DNA of 64,000 bases, from assembly GCF_001713375.1 (NCBI RefSeq), contig NZ_CP016449.1, forward strand, positions 3,658,001-3,722,000. The letters are read 5' to 3'. Position numbers and translations under genes: made by a program. This document shows, piece after piece, positions 45,544 through 55,744 of this stretch. The number at the start of each line of letters is the position of its first letter. Position 1 is the first letter of the stretch. The DNA comes from Hydrogenophaga sp. RAC07 (GTDB taxonomy: Bacteria; Pseudomonadota; Gammaproteobacteria; Burkholderiales; Burkholderiaceae_C). The notes under the pieces are model-generated. The model made no database searches, was not told the origin of the DNA, and saw only the letters and a list, made by a program, of their open reading frames with translations.

Positions 45544-45912
45544 TCAGGCCAATGCCCGGATTTTGGACAGCAACTCTTCGCCATTCACTGGCTTGGTCAC
45601 ATAGTCGCGTGCACCTTGGCGCATTCCCCAAACCCGATCCGTCTCCAGATTCTTGCTGGTGCACATCACGATCGGAATGTTTGAGAACTGCGGATCGCGG
45701 GTGATGGCACGCGTCAACTGAAATCCATTTTGACCGGGCATCACAACGTCCATCAGGATCAGGTCGGGCTTTTCCTCGCCCAGGCGACGGAAGGCCTCGT
45801 CCGCGTTCTCGGCGGTCCGCACGCTGTAGCCGTTTTTACTCAGCAGATCGGACAGCACCATGAGTTCGGTTTTTGAATCATCGACAACGAGGATTTTCTG
45901 GATGGCCATCAT
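45544..45912 (-). CDS. pilH: PilH response regulator (single receiver)
   Basis: The 122-residue stand-alone receiver has the acidic pair in LVVDDSKTE, phospho-Asp in LILMDVVMPGQNG, Thr in VMCTSK and Lys in YVTKPV. In Pseudomonas-type systems PilH governs pilus retraction and phosphate flux. Two adjacent ATG codons open the gene; the first overlaps the pilG TGA (ATGA). Order and size distinguish it from PilG. Confidence 0.9.
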   Translation of the reverse strand: MMAIQKILVVDDSKTELMVLSDLLSKNGYSVRTAENADEAFRRLGEEKPDLILMDVVMPGQNGFQLTRAITRDPQFSNIPIVMCTSKNLETDRVWGMRQGARDYVTKPVNGEELLSKIRALA

Positions 45913-46304
45913 GCAGCTCCGGCTAGGTTGGCGCCGAACTGCTGCACGGCATGCAGCAGTTGGTCTTTGGTGAAAGGTTTGGTGAGGTAGTCCTGAGATC
46001 CGACCATGCGTCCGCGGGCTTTGTCGAAGACGCCGTCTTTGGATGAAAGCATGACCACAGGGATGTTGGCGAACCGGACGTTGCGCTTGATGATGGCGCA
46101 GGTCTGGTAGCCGTCGAGGCGCGGCATCAGGATGTCGCAGAAAACGAGGTCCGGCTGGTAGTCGTTGATCTTGGCCAGTGCGTCGAATCCGTCGTCGGCC
46201 AACAGGACTTCATGCCCACCCTGCTTGAGGAAGATCTCGGCACTGCGCCGGATGGTGTTGCTGTCGTCAACGACAAGGACTTTCAAGGGGGGTGTTGTGC
46301 TCAC
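45909..46304 (-). CDS. pilG: PilG response regulator (single receiver)
   Basis: The 131-residue receiver has VVDDSNTIRRSAEIFLKQGG, phospho-Asp in LVFCDILMPRLDGYQT, VVMLSSKDGVFDKARG and the Lys in YLTKPF. PilG promotes pilus extension and cAMP signalling in related systems. It is the promoter-proximal gene of the pilG-pilH-pilI-pilJ-chpA operon. The transcription start must lie in the 88 bases before rubredoxin or inside that gene. Confidence 0.9.
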   Translation of the reverse strand: MSTTPPLKVLVVDDSNTIRRSAEIFLKQGGHEVLLADDGFDALAKINDYQPDLVFCDILMPRLDGYQTCAIIKRNVRFANIPVVMLSSKDGVFDKARGRMVGSQDYLTKPFTKDQLLHAVQQFGANLAGAA

Positions 46305-46392
46305 GGTTCACAGGCTCCAGGGATGGGTCGGAAAGTGGGACGCAAGTGACTTGAAGGCCAGAGCCGCGACCGGCCTCAGCGCGAACCGGATC

Positions 46393-46566
46393 TCAGATTT
46401 GCACCATCTCGAAATCCTCTTTGCGGGCGCCGCATTCGGGGCAGGTCCAGTTCATTGGCACCTGCGCCCAAGGGGTTCCGGCTGGCACGCCGTGCTCGGG
46501 AGCACCTTGCGCTTCGTCGTAAATCCAGCCACAAATCAGGCACATCCAAGTCTTGGTTTCGGTCAT
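46393..46566 (-). CDS. Rubredoxin
   Basis: The 57-residue protein MTETKTWMCLICGWIYDEAQ ... NWTCPECGARKEDFEMVQI carries the two CxxC knuckles (C9, C12, C42, C45) that bind one iron. Rubredoxins carry electrons in the cytoplasm, for example to alkane hydroxylases or oxygen-stress enzymes. The start is the ATG at the conserved N-terminus; a longer in-frame reading is unrelated. It is divergent from the ThiD-like gene and lies just upstream of pilG on the same strand. Confidence 0.95.
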   Translation of the reverse strand: MTETKTWMCLICGWIYDEAQGAPEHGVPAGTPWAQVPMNWTCPECGARKEDFEMVQI

Positions 46567-46720
46567 GGTTATAGGGGGCCTTGTCATAGAATGCAAGCAT
46601 TGTATCGAGCGAGGTACAGCCCGCTGGAAGCCGATTCTGGCCTCTGTCCAATGCCTTGTTTGAAGCGTCAGGATGATTCTGCGGGCATCTTCCACACGAA
46701 TCCGGTCCCTCTCTCAACCC

Positions 46721-47662
46721 ATGCCCGATACACCCGAAAAAACAACACCCGCCGCGCTCGCACAACCGGGCGAGGCTGCTTTGCCGTGCGTGATGGTCTT
46801 CAACGCCAACGACCCCAGCGGCGCCGGCGGCCTGAGCGCCGACATCACCGCCATGTCCAGTGCGTCCGTGCATGTGCTCGCGGTGGTCACCGGCGCCTAC
46901 GTGCGCGACACGTCCGACATCCACGACCATTTCGCCTTTGACGAAGAGGCCGTGGCCGACCAGGCGCGCTGCGCGCTGGAAGACATGCCGGTGCAGGCCT
47001 TCAAGGTGGGCTTTGTGGGCAACCCCGAGAACCTCAGCGTGGTGGCCGAGATCACCGCCGACTACTCGGATGTGCCCGTCATTGCCTACATGCCCGACCT
47101 GTCGTGGTGGGACGAACTCGCGATCGAGACCTACCTCGATGCGAGTGCCGAACTGCTGCTGCCGCAGACCACCGTGCTCGTGGGCAACCACAGCACGCTG
47201 TGCCGCTGGCTGCTGCCCGAGTGGGAAGGTGATCGCCCGCCGAGCCCGCGCGACGTGGCCCGCGCGGCCGCCGTGCACGGTGTGCCGTACACGCTCGTCA
47301 CAGGTTTCAATGCAGCCGATCAATACCTTGAAAGCCACCTTGCGTCGCCTGAAGCGGTGCTGGCCACGGCACGCTACGAACGCTTCGAGGCCACCTTCAC
47401 CGGCGCGGGCGACACGCTGTCGGCGGCGCTTTGCGCGTTGATTGCGGGTGGCAGCGATCTTCAGGCGGCCTGCGCCGAAGCGCTCACCTATCTCGACCAA
47501 TGTCTCGACGCGGGCTTTCAACCCGGCATGGGCCACGCCGTGCCCGACCGGCTGTTCTGGGCGCACGAAGACGATGAAGAGGGTGAAGACGGCGCGGCCG
47601 ATGCGGCTTCCGACAGCACGCTCGACGCGGACGACTTTCCGCTCGACACCACCCGCCACTGA
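46721..47662 (+). CDS. thiD: ThiD-like hydroxymethylpyrimidine/phosphomethylpyrimidine kinase
   Basis: The 313-residue kinase has a ribokinase-type fold: [20 protein letters not shown] near the start matches the ThiD substrate-binding loop, and [17 protein letters not shown] near residue 230 is the anion-hole motif with the catalytic Asp. It would phosphorylate HMP and HMP-phosphate in thiamine synthesis. The acidic tail ([16 protein letters not shown]) is an extension. The ATG at [10 protein letters not shown] is chosen; 16 upstream in-frame residues are not conserved-looking. It is followed by hemL after 70 bases. Confidence 0.85.
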   Translation: MPDTPEKTTPAALAQPGEAALPCVMVFNANDPSGAGGLSADITAMSSASVHVLAVVTGAYVRDTSDIHDHFAFDEEAVADQARCALEDMPVQAFKVGFVGNPENLSVVAEITADYSDVPVIAYMPDLSWWDELAIETYLDASAELLLPQTTVLVGNHSTLCRWLLPEWEGDRPPSPRDVARAAAVHGVPYTLVTGFNAADQYLESHLASPEAVLATARYERFEATFTGAGDTLSAALCALIAGGSDLQAACAEALTYLDQCLDAGFQPGMGHAVPDRLFWAHEDDEEGEDGAADAASDSTLDADDFPLDTTRH

Positions 47663-47732
47663 CTCCCGGCATGGATTTCCCCGCGCGCAGCGCAAGCTTG
47701 CGCAAGTTCTCCCACCAACACAGCCTTGTCCC

Positions 47733-49040
47733 ATGACCACTGTCGATCGCAACCAGCAACTGTTTGACCGCGCCAAGGTGTTGATTCCCGGCGGCGTGAA
47801 CTCACCGGTGCGCGCGTTCCGCGCGGTGGGTGGCACGCCCCGTTTCGTGCAACGCGCACAGGGCGCCTACTTCTGGGACGCGAACGGCCAGCGCTACATC
47901 GACTACATCGGTTCGTGGGGCCCGATGATCCTGGGCCACGGCCACCCCGCCGTGGTGGAAGCGGTGCAAAAAGCGGTGCTCGAAGGCTTCTCGTACGGTG
48001 CCCCGACCGAGCGCGAGGTGGAGCTGGCCGAAGAGATCATCAAGCTCGTGCCCAGCATCGACATGGTGCGGCTGGTCAGCTCGGGCACCGAGGCTGGCAT
48101 GAGCGCCATCCGGCTGGCGCGCGGCGCGACCGGGCGCAAGAAGATCATCAAGTTCGAAGGCTGCTACCACGGCCATGCCGATGCGCTGCTGGTGAAGGCC
48201 GGCTCGGGCCTGGCCACCTTCGGCAACCCCACCAGCGCCGGCGTGCCGCCCGAGGTGGTGCAGCACACCATCGTGCTCGAGTACAACAACGTCGAGCAGC
48301 TCGAAGCGGCCTTCGTTGAACACGGTCCTGAAGTGGCCTGCCTGATGATCGAGCCCATCGCAGGCAACATGAACTTCGTGCGCGCCAGCGTGCCCTTCAT
48401 GAAGCGTTGCCGCGAACTGTGCACCCAACATGGCGCGCTGCTGGCCTTCGACGAGGTGATGACCGGTTTCCGTGTGGCGCTGGGCGGCGCCCAAAGTGTC
48501 TACGCCAAGCTCATTCCCGGCTTTGAGCCCGACATGACGGTGATGGGCAAGGTCATCGGAGGCGGCATGCCGCTCGCGGCCTTTGGCGCCAAGCGTGCTG
48601 TGATGGAACAACTCGCCCCGCTGGGCGGCGTGTACCAGGCGGGCACGCTGTCGGGCAACCCGGTGGCCACGGCCTGCGGCCTGGCCACGCTGCGCGAAAT
48701 CCAGAAGCCCGGCTTCTACGAGAACCTCTCGGCCTCCACACGTTCTCTGGTCGACGGCCTGACCGCCGCCGCACACGCCGAAGGTGTGACGATGTGCGGC
48801 GACAGCCAGGGCGGCATGTTCGGCTTCTTCCTGTTCGACGAGCTGCCGCAGAACTACGCCAAGGTCATGACCACCGACGGCCCCACCTTCAACCAGCTCT
48901 TCCACGGCCTGCTGGACCGCGGCGTGTACATCGCACCCGCCCTGTACGAAGCCGGCTTCGTGAGCGCGGCGCACACCGCACAGGACATAGCAGACACCGT
49001 GGCGGCTGCGCGTGAGGTGTTCAAAGGGCTGCCACGCTGA
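47733..49040 (+). CDS. hemL: Glutamate-1-semialdehyde 2,1-aminomutase
   Basis: The 435-residue PLP enzyme converts glutamate-1-semialdehyde to 5-aminolevulinate for heme and cobalamin synthesis. Visible motifs are [59 protein letters not shown] and the Schiff-base lysine in [16 protein letters not shown] (about 272). Length and motif order match the family throughout. ATG 47733 begins at the conserved N-terminus ([14 protein letters not shown]). A strong terminator follows. Confidence 0.97.
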   Translation: MTTVDRNQQLFDRAKVLIPGGVNSPVRAFRAVGGTPRFVQRAQGAYFWDANGQRYIDYIGSWGPMILGHGHPAVVEAVQKAVLEGFSYGAPTEREVELAEEIIKLVPSIDMVRLVSSGTEAGMSAIRLARGATGRKKIIKFEGCYHGHADALLVKAGSGLATFGNPTSAGVPPEVVQHTIVLEYNNVEQLEAAFVEHGPEVACLMIEPIAGNMNFVRASVPFMKRCRELCTQHGALLAFDEVMTGFRVALGGAQSVYAKLIPGFEPDMTVMGKVIGGGMPLAAFGAKRAVMEQLAPLGGVYQAGTLSGNPVATACGLATLREIQKPGFYENLSASTRSLVDGLTAAAHAEGVTMCGDSQGGMFGFFLFDELPQNYAKVMTTDGPTFNQLFHGLLDRGVYIAPALYEAGFVSAAHTAQDIADTVAAAREVFKGLPR

Positions 49041-49052
49041 CGCGCCAACACG

Positions 49053-49098
49053 CCCAACGAAAAAGGCCGCTGTTTGCACAGCGGCCTTTTTCGTTGGG
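49053..49098. terminator. Bidirectional Rho-independent terminator between hemL and purH
   Basis: A perfect 21-bp inverted repeat (CCCAACGAAAAAGGCCGCTG plus T) surrounds a TTGC loop. The GC core is flanked by A-run and T-run, so it works for both convergent transcripts. Confidence 0.92.
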
Positions 49099-49107
49099 CA
49101 GTCACAT

Positions 49108-50694
49108 TCAGTGCCGGAAGTGGCGGACGCCGGTGGTGACCATCACCACGCCACGCTCGTCCGCTGCGTCGATCACTTCCTGATCGCGCATCGAACCCCC
49201 GGGCTGGATCACGCAAGTCGCGCCGGCGTCCACCACCACATCCAGGCCGTCGCGGAACGGGAAGAAGGCGTCGCTCGCCACCGCCGTGCCCTGCAGCGAG
49301 AGCTTGGCGTGGCCGGCCTTGATGCTGGCGATGCGCGCCGAGTCCAGGCGGCTCATCTGGCCCGCACCCACGCCCATGGTCATGCCGTCCTTGCAGAACA
49401 CGATGGCGTTGGACTTGACGAACTTGGCCACCGTCCAGGCGAACATGAGGTCGTCAAGCTGCTGTTCGGTGGGCTGCAGCTTGGTCACGACCTTGAGGTC
49501 GGCGCGGGTGAGCACGTGGTTGTCGGCCGACTGCATGAGCAGGCCCGAACCGACGCGCTTGATGTCGGTGAGGTTCAGGCCCTGGTCCCAGGCGGTCGGG
49601 CCGCCGGGCGGCAGCGCAATCTCGAGCACGCGCACATTGGCCTTGGCCTTGAACACCTCCAGCGCTTCGGGCGTGTAGCCCGGCGCCATCAGCACTTCAA
49701 CAAACTGCTTGCTGATGGCCACTGCACCGGCGCCGTCGAGCACGCGGTTGAGCGCGATGATGCCGCCGAAGGCGCTGGTCGGGTCGGTCTGGAAGGCCTT
49801 GTTGTAGGCCTCAAGCGCGTCTTTGCCCACGGCCACGCCGCAGGGGTTGGCGTGCTTGACGATCACACACGCCGGCACATCAAAACTCTTCACACATTCC
49901 CAGGCCGCGTCGGCGTCGGCAATGTTGTTGTAGCTGAGCTCCTTGCCCTGCAGCTGCTTCGCGGTCACCAGCGAGCCGGGCGCGGGGTGCAGGTCGCGGT
50001 AGAAGGCGGCGGTCTGGTGCGGGTTCTCGCCGTAGCGCAGGTCCTGCAATTTCACGAAGCGGCCGTTGGCTTGAGCCGGGTACGCACTGCGCGTGGGCAC
50101 GGCGGCAGCGGCGTCGAACGCGATGCCGGAGAGGTAGTCGCTGATGGCGCCGTCGTAGTTGCTGATGCGGTTGAACGCGGCGACCGACAGGGCGAAGCGC
50201 GTGGCATCGCTGACCCTGCCGCTGGCCTTGAGTTCGTCGATCACGCCGGCGTACTGCGATGCGTCGGTCAGCACCGCCACGTCCTTCCAGTTCTTGGCCG
50301 CGCTGCGCACCATGGCCGGGCCACCGATGTCGATGTTCTCGATCGCGTCATCGAGCGTGCAGCCGGGCTTGGCCACGGTGGCTTCAAACGGGTAGAGGTT
50401 GACGATCAGCAGGTCGATGGTGTCGATGCCGTGGGTCTTGAGCGCTGCCATGTGCTCGGGCAGGTCGCGTCGGGCCAGCAAGCCGCCGTGCACCTTGGGG
50501 TGCAGCGTTTTCACGCGGCCGTCGAGCATCTCGGGGAAGCTGGTGACCTCGGCCACCTCGGTCACGGGCAGGCCCTGCTCGGCCAGCAGTTTGGCGGTGC
50601 CGCCGGTGGAGATGAGGGCCACGCCAAGGCTGTGCAGGGCCTGGGCGAGTTCGACGATGCCGGTTTTGTCGGAGACGGAGATGAGTGCGCGCAT
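49108..50694 (-). CDS. purH: Bifunctional AICAR transformylase/IMP cyclohydrolase
   Basis: The 528-residue enzyme performs the last two steps of de novo purine synthesis. The N-terminal MGS-like cyclohydrolase domain shows [29 protein letters not shown] and [16 protein letters not shown]. The C-terminal transformylase domain has [12 protein letters not shown], the catalytic Lys-His region [10 protein letters not shown] (about 281), and [16 protein letters not shown] near the end. The ATG opening MRALISV is used. It lies 35 bases downstream of fis on the same strand, forming the dusB-fis-purH order common in Burkholderiales. Confidence 0.97.
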   Translation of the reverse strand: MRALISVSDKTGIVELAQALHSLGVALISTGGTAKLLAEQGLPVTEVAEVTSFPEMLDGRVKTLHPKVHGGLLARRDLPEHMAALKTHGIDTIDLLIVNLYPFEATVAKPGCTLDDAIENIDIGGPAMVRSAAKNWKDVAVLTDASQYAGVIDELKASGRVSDATRFALSVAAFNRISNYDGAISDYLSGIAFDAAAAVPTRSAYPAQANGRFVKLQDLRYGENPHQTAAFYRDLHPAPGSLVTAKQLQGKELSYNNIADADAAWECVKSFDVPACVIVKHANPCGVAVGKDALEAYNKAFQTDPTSAFGGIIALNRVLDGAGAVAISKQFVEVLMAPGYTPEALEVFKAKANVRVLEIALPPGGPTAWDQGLNLTDIKRVGSGLLMQSADNHVLTRADLKVVTKLQPTEQQLDDLMFAWTVAKFVKSNAIVFCKDGMTMGVGAGQMSRLDSARIASIKAGHAKLSLQGTAVASDAFFPFRDGLDVVVDAGATCVIQPGGSMRDQEVIDAADERGVVMVTTGVRHFRH

Positions 50695-50729
50695 GAACAG
50701 GGTCTTGGTGGTTTTTGAAAGGGGCGGTC

Positions 50730-50966
50730 TCAGTCGATCAGCTTGTGTTCGAGCAGCTTCTTGCGCAGCGTGTTGCGGTTCAGGCCCAACCACTGCGCGG
50801 CGCGCGACTGGTTGTGTTGCGCCTGCTCCATCACCACTTCGAGCAAGGGTTTTTCCACCGCCTTGACCAGCATGTCGTGCAGGTTGGCCGGGTCGGTGCC
50901 GTTGAGATCGTGGAAGAAATCTTCCATGCTGGCACGCACACAGTCGTGCAGTTTGTTCTTGTTCAT
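50730..50966 (-). CDS. fis: Fis-family DNA-binding protein
   Basis: The 78-residue protein is a Fis homologue: a helical dimerisation part ([16 protein letters not shown]) and the C-terminal helix-turn-helix ([20 protein letters not shown]). Fis bends DNA and regulates rRNA and many growth-phase genes. The length is shorter than E. coli Fis, as is typical of betaproteobacteria. Its ATG overlaps the dusB TGA (ATGA), so translation is coupled. Confidence 0.95.
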   Translation of the reverse strand: MNKNKLHDCVRASMEDFFHDLNGTDPANLHDMLVKAVEKPLLEVVMEQAQHNQSRAAQWLGLNRNTLRKKLLEHKLID

Positions 50967-51994
50967 GCGGCCAGTTTCCAGTCGTCTCTCGGGGTTGTTG
51001 TTGTGTCGCTGGACCAGGCGTCCAGGCTCTCGCTCACGCAGCGCAGTTGCTCTTCCACCGTGCTGGTGGTGTTCACACGGGCGCGGAACACGGCGGCGGC
51101 ACCGGCCGGCAACGGCAGGGATTGTGCGTACCAGCCCAGGTGTTTGCGCGCGCTGCGCACACCGGTGAATTCGCCGTAGAGGTCGTAGTGGTCGTGCAGG
51201 TGGTCCAGCAGCCACACGCGCACGTCGGCCAGGTCGGGCGGGGGCAGGTGCTCGCCGGTGGCCAGGAAGTGCGCAATCTCGCGAAAGATCCAGGGCCGAC
51301 CCTGTGCGGCGCGGCCGATCATGATGGCGTCGGCACCCGTGCGGCGCAGCACTTCGCGCGCCTTTTCGGGGCTGTTGATGTCGCCGTTGGCCACCACCGG
51401 AATGCGCACGCGGCTCTTGATGTGGGCCACGGTGTCGTGCTCGGCCTGGCCCTTGTAACCCTGCTCGCGCGTGCGACCATGCACGGTGAGCATCTGCACG
51501 CCGGCGGACTCGGCGGCGAGCGCGAGCGTGGGTGCGTTGCGCACACTGGCGCACCAGCCGGTGCGCATCTTGAGCGTCACGGGCACGCCATGGGGTTCAC
51601 AAGCGGCCACCACGGCCTGCACGATGTCCATGGCGAGGGTTTCGTCCTGCATGAGCGCGGAGCCAGCCCATTTGTTGCAGACCTTCTTGGCCGGACAACC
51701 CATGTTGATGTCGATGATCTGCGCGCCGCGGTCGATGTTGTAGCGCGCAGCGTCGGCCATCATCTGCGCGTCGGTGCCGGCGATCTGCACCGCAATGGGC
51801 GCGGCCTCACCTTCGTGGTTGGCACGGCGTGAAGTCTTCAAGCTGTCTTGCAGATCGGGACGCGAGGTCACCATTTCGCTGACCGCGTAACCCGCGCCGA
51901 GACGCTTGCACAGCTTGCGGAACGGCCGGTCCGTCACCCCCGCCATGGGTGCGACAAACAGGGCATTGGGCAGGGTGAAGGCCCCGATGTGCAT
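50963..51994 (-). CDS. dusB: tRNA-dihydrouridine synthase DusB
   Basis: The 343-residue flavoenzyme reduces uridine in the tRNA D-loop. Motifs are [32 protein letters not shown], the catalytic-cysteine region [17 protein letters not shown] (about 100), LKMRTGW and [17 protein letters not shown] is bound in a TIM barrel. The ATG at MHIGAFTLP matches the family start; a frame extends 49 codons upstream without family text. Operon with fis and purH. Confidence 0.95.
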   Translation of the reverse strand: MHIGAFTLPNALFVAPMAGVTDRPFRKLCKRLGAGYAVSEMVTSRPDLQDSLKTSRRANHEGEAAPIAVQIAGTDAQMMADAARYNIDRGAQIIDINMGCPAKKVCNKWAGSALMQDETLAMDIVQAVVAACEPHGVPVTLKMRTGWCASVRNAPTLALAAESAGVQMLTVHGRTREQGYKGQAEHDTVAHIKSRVRIPVVANGDINSPEKAREVLRRTGADAIMIGRAAQGRPWIFREIAHFLATGEHLPPPDLADVRVWLLDHLHDHYDLYGEFTGVRSARKHLGWYAQSLPLPAGAAAVFRARVNTTSTVEEQLRCVSESLDAWSSDTTTTPRDDWKLAA

Positions 51995-52182
51995 GGCGGT
52001 GGGAGAATGCGGATGGTTTGGAGAGGGCCTTCGCAGGCCCAACCAATGCGGGGTGCGAAGGAGCGCGATTCTACCTGCCTGTTTTTTCAGCAGGCGATAT
52101 CCGGACTCCTGCTTTCGCATTTCACTGAACACCACCCACAACGCACCTTGCAGCGCCGACCGACGGCGTTTTTTTTCCGCCC

Positions 52183-52665
52183 ATGCCCGCCTGGTTCACC
52201 CACTTGCTGCAACTCCTGGCCTTGCCCGAATTCGGGCTGAGCACCGTGTTCGTGGTGGCCTTCGTCTCGGCCACGTTGCTGCCTGTGGGCTCGGAGCCCG
52301 CGGTGTTCGGCCTCATCAAACTCAACCCCGAACTCTTCTGGCCCGCCATCCTGGTGGCCACGGCGGGCAACACGCTGGGTGGCGCGGTGAGCTGGGCCAT
52401 GGGTCTGGGCACCCACAAGGCGGTGGACAAAGCGCGCGGACACCATGTCGATGTGCGCGCACTGAAGTGGCTGGAACGTTTCGGGCCCAAGGCTTGCCTG
52501 ATGGCCTGGCTGCCGGTGGTGGGTGATCCGTTGTGCGCGGTGGCCGGCTGGTTGAAGTTTCCGTTCTGGCCCTGCCTGTTCTACATGGCCATCGGCAAGT
52601 TCGCGCGTTACCTCACCATGACGGCAGCGCTGCTCTGGTTCTTCCCCGGCATCTACACAGGATGA
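52183..52665 (+). CDS. YqaA-like VTT-domain membrane protein
   Basis: The 160-residue inner-membrane protein has the small DedA/VTT (SNARE-associated) pattern: FVSATLLPVGSEPAVFGLI near the start, AGNTLGGAVSWAMGLGTHKA, then WLPVVGDPLCAVAGWLKFPF, and a last helix (LTMTAALLWFFPGIY). YqaA-like proteins may be small lipid scramblase or transport factors, but the role is unproven. Its stop overlaps the MFS start by 4 bases (ATGA). Divergent from dusB. Confidence 0.85.
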   Translation: MPAWFTHLLQLLALPEFGLSTVFVVAFVSATLLPVGSEPAVFGLIKLNPELFWPAILVATAGNTLGGAVSWAMGLGTHKAVDKARGHHVDVRALKWLERFGPKACLMAWLPVVGDPLCAVAGWLKFPFWPCLFYMAIGKFARYLTMTAALLWFFPGIYTG

Positions 52666-53828
52666 GCTCCAGCCCTTCGGCCCTGCCACGCGCCCTCTGG
52701 GCCCTGATGCTCGGCAACTTCGTGATCGGCACCGGCGTGATGGTGGTGCCGGGCACGCTCAACGACATCAGCCAGTCGCTGGGTGTGTCGATCCCTCAGG
52801 CGGGCCAGCTCATCACCGCCGCGGCCATCCTCATGGGCCTGGGAGCGCCGGCTTTTGCCAGCCTGGTGGCCGGCTGGGACCGGCGCCGCCTGCTCACGAT
52901 CTCGCTGCTCTGGTACGGCCTGCTCACCGCCGCCTGCGCGCTCGCGCCGAGCTACGCCAGCCTGCTGCCGCTGCGGGTGCTGGCGGTCATTTCACCGGCG
53001 GTGTTCACACCGCAGGCTGCGGCCTGCGTGGGCCTGCTCGTGCCGCCTCACCAACGCGGGCGCGCCATCACCTTCGTGTTCCTCGGCTGGTCCGTGGCCT
53101 CGGTCATGGGCATGCCGCTGTCGGCCTGGATCGGCGGCACGCTGGGCTGGCGCTGGGCATTCGGATTGGTGGCGCTGATGTCGGTGGCCAGCGCGGCCTG
53201 GGTCTGGCGCGAGATGCCCAATGGCATCAAACCAGCCGCCCTGTCGCGCCAGGCCTGGGGGGCCACTGTGGGCTCGGCGCCGCTGATGCTGGCCGTGGGC
53301 GTGACGCTGCTCTCGGCCTTCGGGCAGTTCACGCTGTTCTCGTACTTCGCGCCTTACTTCTTTCAGACGCTGGGCCTGGGCGGCGGTGCACTGTCCCTGA
53401 TGTTTTTGTGGTTCGGCGCCTTTGGTCTGGCGGGCAACGTGGGCATGTCGCGCTGGATCGACCGCATCGGTTCGGCGCGCGCCGTGTTCATCTCGCTGGG
53501 CCTGATCGTGCTGAGCCTGCTGCTGTGGCCGCTGGGTCAGGGGGGTGTCTGGCAACAGGCGCTGGTGCTGGTGCCGTGGGCGCTGGGTTGTTTTGCGGTG
53601 AACTCGGCGCAGCAGGCGCGGCTGGTGCACATCTCACCAGCCCTGGCACCCGCCACCGTGGCGCTCAACACCTCGGCCATGTACGGCGGTCAGGCCATGG
53701 GCGCGGCGCTGGGCGGGCTGATGATTGCGCAGGGCCGCATGCTCAGCCTCAACCAGGTGGGCCTGGTGGTGCTGGTGTTCGCCATGGCCCTGAGCGTGTG
53801 GGCCGCGCGGGCTCAGAAACGTTCGTAA
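52662..53828 (+). CDS. MFS transporter, Bcr/AraJ-like
   Basis: The 388-residue protein has about 12 hydrophobic segments, with the motif A-like GAPAFASLVAGWDRRRLL between helices 2 and 3, and FLGWSVASVMGMPLSAWIGG in helix 5. This resembles the drug-efflux/AraJ branch of the major facilitator superfamily. The substrate is unknown. The start overlaps the YqaA-like stop. Its last 16 bases overlap the convergent pseudouridine-synthase-like gene. Confidence 0.88.
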   Translation: MSSSPSALPRALWALMLGNFVIGTGVMVVPGTLNDISQSLGVSIPQAGQLITAAAILMGLGAPAFASLVAGWDRRRLLTISLLWYGLLTAACALAPSYASLLPLRVLAVISPAVFTPQAAACVGLLVPPHQRGRAITFVFLGWSVASVMGMPLSAWIGGTLGWRWAFGLVALMSVASAAWVWREMPNGIKPAALSRQAWGATVGSAPLMLAVGVTLLSAFGQFTLFSYFAPYFFQTLGLGGGALSLMFLWFGAFGLAGNVGMSRWIDRIGSARAVFISLGLIVLSLLLWPLGQGGVWQQALVLVPWALGCFAVNSAQQARLVHISPALAPATVALNTSAMYGGQAMGAALGGLMIAQGRMLSLNQVGLVVLVFAMALSVWAARAQKRS

Positions 53829-54586
53829 GGCAAAAGGTAGCGCCACTCGCCCACGGGCAAGCCGGCGAGCGAGATGCGGCCCAGCCGCAGGCGGCGCAAG
53901 GCGGTGAGTTGCAGGCCGGCGCGCTCGCACAGGTGCGCCACCTGGCCGGGCCGGTTGCCCTTGATCGCCAGGCGCAGGCGCAACTCGCTTTGCCAGCTGG
54001 CCCGCGCCGAAGGCACAGCCCAGCCGTCGAAAAACAGCGCCTTGCCCAGGGACTTCAGCACCGCGTCGCGCCGGGCTTCGCCTTCCAGATCGGGATCGGC
54101 CGCCACTTCGGCCAGCCACTCGTGTTCCAGCTGGCCCGCGTCGTCGGTCATCTTGCGCGCCACGCTCGGGTTTTGTGTGAACACCATCAGGCCACTTGCC
54201 TTGGTGCCCAGCGGCGACACCGGCAGCAGCTTGTGCAGGTGCGCCTTGAGCGGGCGCACGCCGGAACGGTCGCCCTTGAACCGGTTGCTGCCGGTGAACC
54301 ACTTGGCGGCGAGCGCATCGGGCAGCAGCGGCTCGTCGGGCAGCACCCGGTTGCCTGGCTTGTGCCAGATCAGCGTCATCGACTCCAGCGGCTCAAGTTT
54401 CGCCTTGGGGTCGAGCAGCACGGTCTGGTGGTCGTGCACGCGTTCCATCGGCTCTTCGACCACCACACCGTCCACCCGCACCCAACCGCCGGCGATGTAG
54501 TTCTCGGCGTCGCTGCGCGAACACGGCAGTTGTGCCGCCAGGCGTTTGGCCAGGCGTTGCGGTTCGGGCTGGCCAGTGTGCGTCAT
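53813..54586 (-). CDS. RluB/E/F-like pseudouridine synthase homologue lacking the catalytic Asp
   Basis: The 257-residue protein has an N-terminal S4 RNA-binding domain (about 10-60: RLAKRLAAQLPCSRSDAENY) and a pseudouridine-synthase core with LIWHKPGNRVL and the motif II region. The usual GRLDxxTSGL is here SPLGTKASGLMVFTQN, with Gly127 where the catalytic Asp should be. The C-terminal ERAGLQLTALRRLRLGRISL is family-typical. It is more likely an RNA-binding protein or degenerate synthase than an active enzyme (inference). A single G-to-A change (GGC to GAC) would restore Asp. Confidence 0.8.
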   Translation of the reverse strand: MTHTGQPEPQRLAKRLAAQLPCSRSDAENYIAGGWVRVDGVVVEEPMERVHDHQTVLLDPKAKLEPLESMTLIWHKPGNRVLPDEPLLPDALAAKWFTGSNRFKGDRSGVRPLKAHLHKLLPVSPLGTKASGLMVFTQNPSVARKMTDDAGQLEHEWLAEVAADPDLEGEARRDAVLKSLGKALFFDGWAVPSARASWQSELRLRLAIKGNRPGQVAHLCERAGLQLTALRRLRLGRISLAGLPVGEWRYLLPYERF

Positions 54587-54594
54587 GCGGGGCT

Positions 54595-55686
54595 TCAGCT
54601 GCTGAACAGGAAGTTCATCACGTCGCCGTCCTTGACGACGTACTCCTTGCCTTCGGCGCGCATCTTGCCGGCGTCTTTCGCGCCCTGCTCGCCCTTGAAG
54701 GTGATGTAGTCGTCAAACGCGATGGTCTGGGCGCGGATGTAGCCCTTCTCGAAATCGGTGTGGATCACGCCGGCGGCCTGCGGGCCGGTGTCGCCCACGT
54801 GGATGGTCCAGGCGCGCACCTCTTTTTCACCGGCGGTGAAGTAGGTCTGCAGACCGAGCAGCTGGTAGGCCGCGCGGATCAACCGGTTCAGACCCGGTTC
54901 GTCCTGGCCCAGCTCCTTGAGGAATTCGAGCCGGTCGGCATCGTCCATCTCCGAGAGCTCGGCCTCGATCTTGGCGCAGATGGCGACCACGGGCGCGTTC
55001 TGCTTCGCGGCAAAGTCGCGCAGGCGGTCCAGGAAGGGGTTGTTCTCGAATCCGTCTTCGGCCACGTTGGCCACGAACATCGCGGGCTTGGCGGTGATCA
55101 GGAAAAACTGCTTGAGCTGCGCCTGCTCTTCCTTGCTGAAGTCGATGGTGCGCACCGGCTGGGTGTTGTTGAGCGCGGCCTGGCATTTCTCCAGAATGGC
55201 CACCTGTTTGATCGACTCCTTGTCCCCCGAACGCGCGGTCTTGCTCACGCGGTGCAGCGCCTTTTCCACGGCGGCCAGATCGGCCAGGCAGAGTTCGGTG
55301 AGGATGACTTCGATGTCGGCGATCGGGTCGACCTTGTTGGCCACGTGGATCACGTTATCGTCTTCGAAGCAACGCACCACGTTGACGATGGCGTCGGTCT
55401 CGCGGATGTGCGCGAGGAACTTGTTGCCCAGGCCTTCGCCGGTGCTCGCGCCGGCCACCAGGCCGGCGATGTCCACAAACTCCACGATCGCCGGCACCAC
55501 ACGCTCGGGTTCAACGATGGCGGCCAGCTTCGCCAGCCGAGGATCGGGCACCTCGACCACACCGGTGTTGGGCTCGATGGTGCAGAAGGGGTAGTTCTCG
55601 GCCGCGATGCCGGCTTTGGTCAGCGCGTTGAAAAGGGTGGACTTGCCCACGTTGGGCAGGCCCACGATGCCGCATTGGAGGCTCAT
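54595..55686 (-). CDS. ychF: YchF/Obg-family redox-regulated ATPase/GTPase
   Basis: The 363-residue P-loop protein has G1 [14 protein letters not shown] (8-21), a short G2, G3 [10 protein letters not shown] and an NKVD-like segment ([11 protein letters not shown]). A coiled-coil insert around 130-190 and a C-terminal TGS domain ([20 protein letters not shown], then [13 protein letters not shown]) follow. YchF binds ATP and associates with ribosomes and stress responses. The length matches the family. It is followed by the pseudouridine-synthase-like gene on the same strand after 8 bases. Confidence 0.96.
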   Translation of the reverse strand: MSLQCGIVGLPNVGKSTLFNALTKAGIAAENYPFCTIEPNTGVVEVPDPRLAKLAAIVEPERVVPAIVEFVDIAGLVAGASTGEGLGNKFLAHIRETDAIVNVVRCFEDDNVIHVANKVDPIADIEVILTELCLADLAAVEKALHRVSKTARSGDKESIKQVAILEKCQAALNNTQPVRTIDFSKEEQAQLKQFFLITAKPAMFVANVAEDGFENNPFLDRLRDFAAKQNAPVVAICAKIEAELSEMDDADRLEFLKELGQDEPGLNRLIRAAYQLLGLQTYFTAGEKEVRAWTIHVGDTGPQAAGVIHTDFEKGYIRAQTIAFDDYITFKGEQGAKDAGKMRAEGKEYVVKDGDVMNFLFSS

Positions 55687-55744
55687 GGAAAACTTTCGGA
55701 TCGGTCGGGGGAACCCGCGATTTTACGGGCGGGGGTTGTTGTTG

